A DNA stretch of 10,675 nucleotides, taken from contig UZAN01055090.1 of the NCBI GenBank assembly GCA_900618425.1, positions 1 to 10,675 on the forward strand, given 5' to 3'. The DNA is from Echinostoma caproni. Taxonomy: Eukaryota; Platyhelminthes; Trematoda; Plagiorchiida; Echinostomatidae. Shown here piece by piece: positions 1-6,889 of this stretch (position 1 is the first letter of the stretch; each line of letters begins with the position of its first letter). The notes beneath the pieces were generated by a model, which worked only from the letters and a program-made list of their open reading frames with translations, was not told where the DNA came from and did no database searches. The position numbers were made by a program, and so were the translations under genes.

Positions 1-2
1 CA

Positions 3-245
3 CCAAATAGGTTGTCACAGCGAGCGATGTTCGCCGAGGCAGGTAGTGGGTGGAATAAAGCCAAGGTTGGTCTAGCTAAGACCCAGCATTAGGGTATGAA
101 AACTAGGAGACTAGGTCACATAGGCCCCGTTAAGCTCCCTGGCTGGGGACCCCGAGATGATGGTCATAGATGGTTAGAGACACTGAGTGATACGGCTGGT
201 TGTCGCAAACAGTGGCGCTCATGCCTCTGCTCATTATATCCCTAA
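3..245 (+). pseudogene. C-terminal tail of non-LTR RT polyprotein, one internal stop
   Basis: Frame 3 reads about 80 codons to a TAA at 243-245, with one premature TAG at 90-92. Before that stop come an RAMFAEAGSGWNKAKVG stretch, matching the family's basic RRAMF..G.GWKK.RGG block, and a TQH remnant. After it come GMKTRRLGHIGPV, KLPGWGPRDD and then WLETLSDTAGCRKQWRSC, near the C-terminus. In the family this region follows the RT thumb and is of unknown or nucleic-acid-binding function. No frameshift is needed, so this is the best-preserved coding fragment in the window. It lacks any upstream RT sequence here and is not expected to encode a working protein. Confidence 0.8.
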
Positions 246-390
246 AACCATTTTATATGACCTCCATCTTCCGCTTGAATTTGCTTTCAACATTTCAATC
301 TTCATTCTGCTCTTTTATCCAAATGGGGCACCAAAAGACCGCAACCAAAACCGGCGTACGAAATCGCATGGTTATTGCTTTTAAACCCGA
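246..390 (+). repeat. 3' UTR module of copy 1
   Basis: The stretch after the stop codon aligns with the antisense strand at about 4737-4889: over a 71-nt block beginning at 307 I count about 53 identities by eye, without gaps. A 19-bp run at 320-338, containing AAATGGGGCACC, recurs exactly at 10468-10486 in copy 5. The distance from the GAG of the WLETL motif to this run is 143 nt here, 145 nt in copy 4 and 155 nt in copy 5, so the tail has a constant place in the element. In non-LTR elements the 3' end is usually what the RT recognises to prime reverse transcription; that role here is inference. Confidence 0.7.
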
Positions 391-779
391 AACTGAAACT
401 GTTACTGATACCGTCTTTGATAACTTAAGAGCAAGAAGTTGAGGCTTATAGATGTGGTCTAGTAATTGTGAACGTGTGTTACGATTTTTGTTGTTGTTGT
501 AGTCGTTACATCTGCCCCTTTGAAACAATCACGAGTAAGTTAGCGTTTGGATTCATTTTCCTGGGTTCAACCACTGCATAATATAAGTAGTGTCCACAAG
601 AAGCAATGACGGGACTTTCCGGAATAAATAACGTTGCTTGCTGTTTGTTGTATACGTTCAATGCTTGACCACGAAAATAATAAATGGAGTCTATTTTTTT
701 AAATAGGGTATGGATTCGGTGAACGAAAAAATATAATGCCGTTTGAATCGCATGTTTTCTGATTCACGAGCTGTTTTCA
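391..779. other. Interval with no recognisable gene
   Basis: I see no supported gene, RNA or repeat here. A short TTG-rich run lies near 488-502. The short open frames overlapping 295-528 are the reverse strand of the copy 1 tail and look fortuitous. The interval may hold the worn 5' end of copy 2, but no motif supports that. Confidence 0.4.
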
Positions 780-1900
780 ACGCTAGCTGGTGTTTTACCG
801 CAGAAGTGCCGTAGAATGTAAGGAAGGAATTGTAATCTACACGTACCTCTTTGTGTGAGATTATGTAACATTGAGTGCTGACTTGATCGGTTCGTTTATG
901 TCCACGTCAGATCGAGTGGAATCTTAATACAATTTACCATGGAATTGTAGTGAAGAAGTGTCTGCTGCTCCATGGAAAAGAAATGCCTCTCGTTGTAATC
1001 GGTGTGAATGTGTATACAAATATGCAAACTGGTTCAGCAGCAAGTTGAAAATGTACAAACCTTGATGTGTACCTACCTCCCTTGTCTCATTTTGAACAGA
1101 AACGAAATGTTAACCTGGACCTCTTTGTCTATTTAAATTTGTTTCGGGACGCCTGTTTTTGATTTAATTTCACTCAGTAACTCTTGCATGATTCTCGGAA
1201 ACTTATAGTTTCAGTGGAAAACAGACCGTTTTGGCGTGAAAAGTATCCATGTGAATTCACATACACACACACACACCTGAGTCTGTATATTGTGTTCTTC
1301 TGTAGGCCGCAATCCTTGGGAATTTATTAATGGTAATGCATTTCGGACGCAGCGGATTTAAAGTAAGATGGTCGACAAAGGGCATTGTTAGACCGCTGTC
1401 GTGTATTCGCTAGCATTTATCACTGACGCATACTGCATCTATGTCCCTTCACAATAAACGTACCCCGGAGTTTCGATACCAGTAAATAAGCAGCACAAAA
1501 ACAGCATTGATTTACTAAAGCCATGCACCCACGAAATTAATCATTCTCTGTTTTGATCTATTCTTATTTTCATGTAGTTTGCCTCTTACCTCCAAGCAAA
1601 CTCTAGACATTCCTTGAAATGTTTGTTTTCCCGATTTGTTCGATCCGCAAAAGTTATATTTGTTAGTCAACATTTCTTACCTTACGTGAAAAACTATCAT
1701 CGTTTGGTGGCTCCAGTTTACAAATTCCTTTCGGTAGGTGAAAAACGTTTTCAGGAATAGGTCTACAGAAATGTTCACCGATTCTGGTTTCATTTGACCT
1801 ATCCTGAAGTGGTAGTCAGCAAAGGTGTGCTTGATCAACTTTCCACGAATGATAAACAGGCTTCTCAGGGAAGCTGGTTAATATCAGTGTTGAATTCTGG
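780..1900 (+). pseudogene. Possible endonuclease and linker remnant of copy 2
   Basis: Evidence is fragmentary. From 786 the frame reads AGV, and ends near 866 in PLCVRL, like the family's AGVG...RLCAVRL. From 888 RFVYVHV resembles the RCLFVVSAY strand. From 989 LVVIGVNV resembles the IVVVAGDFN active-site strand of APE-type endonucleases, 101 nt downstream against about 111 expected. FWR near 1233 could be the YRWRG segment. At about 1809 VVVSKG, then W near 1875, resembles the VSE...RW linker. Key catalytic residues are not preserved and several frame changes are needed. Chance similarity cannot be excluded; the order and spacing are the main support. Confidence 0.25.
1263..1276 (+). repeat. 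Short (AC)7 microsatellite
   Basis: Seven uninterrupted AC units, preceded by ACAT. It sits inside the weakly supported endonuclease remnant of copy 2. Such short dinucleotide runs are common in flatworm genomes. Confidence 0.9.
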
Positions 1901-2137
1901 TACCTTTACTCTAAAATTAGGGCAACTGATGCCAGTTTGTTGTTTGCTAGAGTCATTTTGGCAATCCTTACTGTGGTGAATCATGGGATAATTTCTTCCC
2001 CGATAGATGTCTCATTGCCAGTAATCCCGTATATTTTTTTCGAAAAGGATATTTAACGGTCTTTTTATTAGTAAATTTAACCAGAGAACGAAAATAGGCA
2101 AATAAATTAATTGACTGTAAATGCCATGGTTCTAAAT
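1901..2137. other. Interval inside copy 2 without recognisable motif
   Basis: This should correspond to the segment between the linker and the N-terminal RT motifs (the GPD..LPP and RGISLT blocks), but I could not place those motifs. A long reverse-strand open frame (1968-2351) crosses it and the adjacent hairpin; it has no recognisable domain and overlaps RT motifs on the other strand, so I treat it as fortuitous. Confidence 0.35.
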
Positions 2138-2217
2138 AAGTTGTAGTTTTGAAAACACAGCGATGTTGGCTTATTTTCACCTGTACCGACATCGCTGTGT
2201 TTTCAATATTACAACTT
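2138..2217. repeat. Near-perfect 29-bp inverted repeat (hairpin)
   Basis: The arms at 2138-2166 and 2189-2217 are reverse complements at 27 of 29 positions and enclose a 22-nt spacer. The arm core contains ACACAGCGATGT. A 14-bp direct repeat, CCATGGTTCTAAAT, occurs at 2124-2137, immediately before the left arm, and again at 2289-2302. The hairpin lies just 5' of the first clear RT motif of copy 2 and is far better preserved than the element around it. It could be a small foldback insertion, a microRNA-like precursor or a local inverted duplication. No terminal-repeat family was recognised. Confidence 0.8.
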
Positions 2218-2243
2218 ATATAAAACATATCACATGGCGCATC

Positions 2244-3300
2244 GATTTTTCGATACACTCCGAACTTTGTTCGGATCTGACACTTTGTCCATGGTTCTAA
2301 ATTCCTTTTGTACTTCGAGGGCTCGTTTCTGTACTGGATTAGATTAATCACTATTTAGCTTGGATAACCTTGAAACCTATGCTCAAATTTCACCTCTGCT
2401 TTGACCCTGGAATCCCAGAACTAAACAAGAAGACTATTTAAGACGAACAGAACAACCAGCAGATTACTTTCGATGAAGAATCAGTAATTCCTGTTGTTTG
2501 TATCCAATTTATGGTATGGTTATTTCTGAACTCGTCACCTTCCACATAATCTCTGTTTCGCCATTTACATGGTTTTGTTCTTTTCTCATCGAGGTCGAGT
2601 TTTCCGTCGTTGGTGAAGAGAAAATGGAACGTATACTGGATAGGCTGGCATTCTACAATGTTGGGAAGACGGAAAATTCGTCAATCATGTGAGTTGATAG
2701 GGAGAAGGGAGTCTGGAAACCTTGTTTTATCAGATGATTTCACGGTATTTACTTACTTGATGTTTGGGGAGTAAGACCACTTAATACTTCAACTCGGTGC
2801 ATTGGAAACAATGATAAGAGAAAGACAAAGTCATATTGTAATAGGTCGTTTCATGGTACACCACTCTGTGATGTACAGTGGCTTAGGTGAACACCATTGT
2901 CCTCGGGATTCATTTTTCCGTAATGGGGACCAAAGTTGGTGGACTTGTATTCGCAAACTACATAAGACCTCAACAGGATAGACTTTGTATTCAGACAGCA
3001 ATGACTAAGCTTCTTGTTTCAAAAGCTTTAAGAATAGGGGGATAGAGATAATCTGGTCTATCCCGCTCAACAGATTATTGTTTGATATGGCCAAAACCCT
3101 GTTTCTAAAACGTATTCTTTGACGTTTACTCAGCGCATGAATAAGAGATGCACTGCAAATCAAGAACAGAACTAATGAATCAGTGCGACGTAAGTATGAC
3201 CGATTCATCCTAGTATTATTTCCTTGGGTAATCTGCCCATACAAACATGTACGCAAATTCACCGAAATGACCATGGATTCAGTGCGGTGTTGTTTGCTGT
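2244..3300 (+). pseudogene. RT and C-terminal domain remnant of copy 2
   Basis: Motifs appear in family order. At 2247 FSIHSELCSD matches GF.P.RGCID. At 2318-2362 RARFCTGLD, a stop, then SLFSLD matches RPTIVVFLDLKAAFDSVD, with the first catalytic aspartate kept (2342-2344). GIPE near 2413 matches GVPE. SPFTWFCSF at 2558 matches SPFLFNF. IEVEFSVVGEEKMERILDRL at 2588-2647 covers the active-site box and the following helix, with YADD lost. In another frame IRERQ...GRFM (near 2814-2855) matches WRRRDIRLS.KGRVY, and TCIRK near 2943 matches the RCLRN block. From 3045 EII....LNRLL matches EVV....LRWLG. TELMNQC at 3166-3186 matches TKTWHQC, and the fragment ends in RCC near 3285. Stops and at least two frameshifts show it is dead. 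Confidence 0.6.
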
Positions 3301-3889
3301 AATTATCAATCTCGTCTTCGTCCCACACTTAAAAAAATTTCACTGACTATAGAATTACTCAGAAAATTCAATGGACCTGTGTTGCTCTTACTAAGGCGTT
3401 TGGAGCCTCCTCTCCGCTTCGAGTGGATCACGTTTGCGTCCTTATCGAACACTTGAATGTAAAACGTGTCCGAAAACGTGCATGTCAAACAAGTCAGATA
3501 ACTATGGTATCGAGGTTGGATTGTCAGTGGACAACAGGACGATGTACGCGTGCAACATGTCATACCTTGTATGAAGTGAGCCTGAGCTGAGAAATGAATA
3601 GCCAGCAGCAGATGACATCGTACTACATATTACGGTAGGACTGGGTTCACAAAAGACGCAACAATATTGAAGATAATTTCTCCCTAGGCGCGAGATTATA
3701 AAATATACCAAACCAACCTAGGATCAATACAGTATAGATCGTATGAACCAATTGTACCGGGATTCCGCTGGAGTTGAAATAAACTGTACATTAGTGCGTT
3801 CTATTGGAATTTTAAATAAGGTTTTTCGTGATCGCAATAAAAAGCACTTATTTTACATTCGACAAAAGCTCTTCGTGAGAGGCATAGTG
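3301..3889. other. Interval with no recognisable gene
   Basis: Three overlapping reverse-strand open frames of 69-107 codons (between 3005 and 3711) have no recognisable domain; the rightmost part of the 107-codon one overlaps copy 2. Without intron signals or homology they cannot be called genes. Upstream parts of copy 3 (a linker basic segment) may reach left to about 3840, where AGAGGCATAG...AAACCC loosely resembles the segment before PTVSE. The rest shows nothing I can support. Confidence 0.35.
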
Positions 3890-4530
3890 AAGTAAAACCC
3901 ACTGACATCTTGTCCCATAAGGATAAAAGTTTGGAGTTGACTTAATGGATTGTGGATGAAAAAATACAGCACCGAGTTTACCTCTGGACAAGGTGTTCTC
4001 TGACAGTGTGGGCAAATGTATTTTATCAGGTTGCTCCGGTTGATTTGACTTATCACAGACAAGTTTGGAGAAAACACATTACGTAAAAGCGGGTTACTGT
4101 GATACCAACCCATGAAAGGAGAGAACCGTGTATTTTTGGTCCCGATCTAGTTGTGGTACAACTGTCTCACAGCTGGATGCTCACTCATCAAACGAAAAGA
4201 AAAACGTTTGTAACACGGAACTGCAATAACAATTCAGGCTTGTTCTGCATTGTTTATTGTTGTGGGACCTGTTGCTCAATTTCAGGATTTCAAGATACTT
4301 GTATTGAAATGCAAACTGTGTACAATGGTGATTGATACCATATTTTTTTAATATATAGTGTTGTTTTACTCATTCATTTTCCTTTATTGTCGCTTCAGAG
4401 TAGCTTTGTAGAGGTTGGTTCACTGTGAATAGGGTCAACTGATAGCAATAATCCATGCTGTAATCACTCAAACCGCTATCATACTCACTTAGGTTTGATG
4501 AGATCATGAATTTGACGATAGCAAAAGATT
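3890..4530 (+). mobile_element. Copy 3: internal fragment of the same retrotransposon, linker to first RT motifs
   Basis: All motifs fall in frame 1. PTDILSHKDKSL at 3898 matches PTVSE.I.EKDGSLI. WANVF at 4009 matches RWAEYF. GPDLVVVQLSHSW at 4138 matches GPD.LPPELFKDGG. NCNNNSG at 4219 matches the C.NYRGIS block. GFQDTCIE at 4285 matches GFRPGRGCID. LLSLQSSFVEV at 4384 matches FLDLKAAFDSV, with the catalytic aspartate replaced by serine. A loose match to the INLLKALY region lies near 4465-4500. About 30 codons seem missing between the GPD and NYRG motifs. There is no palm active site, C-terminal domain or 3' UTR before copy 4 begins. Frame constancy over about 510 nt, despite stops, is the strongest argument. 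Confidence 0.5.
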
Positions 4531-4736
4531 CGCGAATTATGCGTATTTTGTTTGCCTCCATGTCGATAGGTCATTTTGATAAAAGGATCGTTTAATATTC
4601 AAGATTGTCTTCGTCACCATTGGGAAACCTTGATATCCATCACTTTTCCTTGCTAAAATGTCGTCTCCTACAGAGATCAATTGTATAGTTTTGATATTGT
4701 TCGATAACTAGCGTAAAAGGAAATACTATATTTAGT
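4531..4736. other. Short unassigned interval between copies 3 and 4
   Basis: I could not assign this stretch. It lies between the last copy 3 match and the 3' end of antisense copy 4, so any target-site duplication or terminal repeat of copy 4 on this side should lie near 4737. Confidence 0.35.
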
Positions 4737-4889
4737 TTGTCCAATCAACAAGCATGCAGTTTTGTACCTTGGTTGTGGTTGCTGTCTCTTGGCTGGTCAT
4801 TTGGATAAACAAGCAGTGGAAAGATCAGAGTGTTGATAGCAGTGTCAAAGGAAAAATATTTGATTCTGGTGGACAAATTTTCCAAAGGG
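4737..4889 (-). repeat. 3' UTR module of copy 4
   Basis: On the minus strand this aligns with the copy 1 tail. The TTTATCCAAATG core is shared, and about three quarters of a 71-nt block matches without gaps. It follows the C-terminal WLETL motif at nearly the same distance as in copy 1. Homology fades at about 4737, which I take as the approximate 3' end. Confidence 0.65.
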
Positions 4890-6480
4890 ACAAAGGAAAC
4901 GCACAAACGATACTGCTTTGCATGCTCAGCCATATCCCTCAGCGTCTCTAACCACTGATTAAGCTGATGCTGAGTTGCCCATACTGGGAGCAGACTGCAA
5001 TTTGAATGAGTAAATCTCCTGGTTAGGGTTTCCAAGCCTTGATGCTAAGTCTCAGTTTGACCACCCTGGACTTTTTTCATCCGATACTTGCCTAGAAAAA
5101 CACCGCACTCTATTTGCGTGACACTTGTTCCTATCAGCGTTAGCTATGGACGCCAATCACTTGCTCCAGTGCACGATCGCGATCAGCGAAAACTCTGCTC
5201 CTAACCTCAGTATTGCTCGTCCGGTTGCCTCAACAGACTCATGCAATGGGGTGCAGACAGCAATGATGAAACATAGACGGTCTATCTTTATCCTGTATTT
5301 GTAATGGTCACGTTTCTGCGCTCTATGACAGCACTGACTGAACTACTGCAAAATAAACTCGACTCTTCATAGAGAGTCGGATGTCGCGAAGGCGGCAAAA
5401 TTGTCTCAAGCTAGCAAACACCAATCGCGATTTCCGAATGAGTGCTCACACAATCGGAGATGCGTCCTCCAGGTGAGGTATGGCTTCCCAGGTGGGAAAC
5501 TTTGTCCATTTCCTTAACAGTCAGTGGGAGGTTGGAGACTGGGCTAATCCAATCTTTTGGGGACATTTTACACCTTGAAGGTGCAAAACCAATTTCGATT
5601 ATGGTTAAACTAGCACTCAAACTATTCAAAAAAGCTTGCAACTGGATCTCCACATAGCAGCCGAATGTCTTCTGCGTAATCCCTATCTGACAGTCTGTCA
5701 AATGAGGTCAAATCTCTGCCGCTATACTCAGCACGAGGACAAGTCTAGGTCTAAATCTGATATATTACAAAGTGATATGGAAAAGACGAGAGAGCGACCC
5801 TGACAAGCAACACTTTCTGTAGTGCAACCGCGCCAAAAGATGCCGTGAGCTCTGAATCGGCTTCGGTCATATATATAAACAGGTCGAAAAACTGAAACAG
5901 GGGAACAAAGGTTGATGACATTATCAAGATAACATGGGGGACTACAGTCCAAACTATCTTACTGACCAGTCTGTTTTCATACTTTGCATTAAACCTGGGA
6001 AAACAAAACAAAAATACGACAAGGTTATTTTCATACGATTTTTCGGCTTGCATTTCATGCAGTTTCGAGATGTACTCTGGACTATGCTTTAGTAATCGAT
6101 TTGTCCAGTTCACTTTGTGATATAAAGCTTATGTTTTGAGACGGTTGAAACCTCTTCTTTGGTTCTCAAAACTAAAATGATAGCTTTTTAATTCGGCAAG
6201 GCTTTTGATTATTATAATTCTTCTTTGCCGCATGCTAAAGAGGAATAACAGTTAGTGAAACAATATCCTCAGCATGCATCGAATCAGCTGATATCAATCC
6301 GCTTTAAAGGTAAATTAAAGCGAGTCATCAATAGGAGTTCAGTAGAACAGGAGATCGTGAATAATTTAAGTTCACTTGAAAAATTAGCACCATGGAGATT
6401 ACTTTATTCCCAAATTTGTTGTAAGCGGTGTTAGATTGGTCAATAATAGAACCTGATTATTACTCCGCCAATGTTGGGCA
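4890..6480 (-). pseudogene. RT and C-terminal domains of copy 4
   Basis: Reading down the minus strand: LKLFTISCSTE near 6375-6345 matches the ...LF..IW.TE segment. SLTVI near 6258-6244 matches GISLTPV. FENQRRGF at 6170-6147 matches REN-QAGF. NLVVFLFCFPRFN starting near 6026 matches IVVFLDLKAAFD at identical spacing to a VP at 5942-5937, but the aspartate position is phenylalanine. TESVACQGRSLVF near 5830-5780 matches T.SGVRQGC.LSPFLF. LSDRDYAEDIRLLCGD, with YAED at 5678-5667, is the active-site box. FAPSRCKM at 5587-5564 and HLGSHTSPGG at 5494-5465 are downstream family motifs. RDIRLSMKSRVY at 5388-5353 is followed by a stop-ridden YGCETWP equivalent near 5330-5305. NQWLETLRDMAE near 4960 gives the C-terminus. 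There are many stops and at least four frameshifts. Confidence 0.8.
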
Positions 6481-6889
6481 ATCATTGACAGTATTTTCTT
6501 TCTCAAACTACAAGTAATTGAATCGTACAGCATTTACTGATCCCCCATAGATCATAATGAAAGATTTCGCCTTCCAACTATACTACTCAACATTTCAGTG
6601 TTCTTTTGAACGTAAAAGCGTAATTCCGGCGGTAATTTCCCATCTATGGCGGGTTACTCATATATGTGTGTGCATGCGACTCAATTTATTTGCGTTGGGT
6701 AAAGTTGTGTCCTGCACACACGACACACTTTTTCACTTCGTTCAAATCCCCTGGAATTGGACCAAACGAGGAACACCCAAAACTGTGACACTCAATCGGT
6801 TGCCGTTGTCGCGGCTGCACACATCAAGTCGCGTCTAATCAAAAGCATTTAGAAATTAAGTAAATTTTTATTTTTCCGATCACGCGTAA
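6481..6889. other. Unassigned segment inside copy 4, candidate insertion
   Basis: Between the linker match near 6905 and the first RT motifs near 6450 there are about 465 nt, where an intact element would need roughly 150. The extra 300 nt coincide with a 93-codon plus-strand open frame (6557-6838) with no recognisable domain. This may be a small insertion or simply unalignable sequence. Confidence 0.3.

Larger units (their letters stand above)
1..390 (+). mobile_element. Copy 1: 3' end of a degraded non-LTR retrotransposon
   Basis: This block joins the last part of an RT-type ORF (3-245) to a 3' UTR-like tail. The tail aligns with the tails of copy 4 (4737-4889, opposite strand) and copy 5 (10381-10520). 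The element enters from beyond the left edge, so its length is unknown. The right boundary near 390 is where hand alignment with copy 4 stops. No target-site duplication or poly-A tail can be recognised. The family is inferred from the C-terminal motifs, which resemble SR2/Perere-type elements of schistosomes. Confidence 0.75.
780..3300 (+). mobile_element. Copy 2: degraded non-LTR retrotransposon, possibly near full length
   Basis: An RT and C-terminal fossil (2244-3300) is preceded, at about the expected distance, by weak endonuclease and linker matches (780-1900). From the candidate GDFN-like site near 1001 to the first RT aspartate at 2342 is about 1.34 kb, or 447 codons; I would expect roughly 390-400 codons in an intact element, leaving room for the 80-nt hairpin at 2138-2217 and other small insertions. 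The right end, near 3300, is the C-terminal cysteine block. A 3' UTR like that of copies 1, 4 and 5 is not evident afterwards, so the tail may be lost. Confidence 0.55.

Noticed and set aside
1968..2351. 127-codon minus-strand open frame
   Set aside because: It runs through the hairpin, so its two similar LEPW segments come from the direct repeat at 2124 and 2289. The plus strand carries RT motifs there.
3605..3640. Plus-strand AADDIVLH resembling an RT YADDIVLL box
   Set aside because: No LSPFLFNF-type motif lies upstream at the needed spacing, nothing matches the SKCK or YLGS motifs downstream, and copy 2 has already ended. Treated as chance.
3853..4113. Minus-strand frame with a CPHCQRTPC segment resembling a zinc-binding motif
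   Set aside because: It has a single CxxC without the matching second pair and overlaps in-frame linker motifs of copy 3 on the plus strand.
6557..6838. 93-codon plus-strand open frame
   Set aside because: No domain, signal peptide or family resemblance. Noted only as part of the candidate insertion in copy 4.
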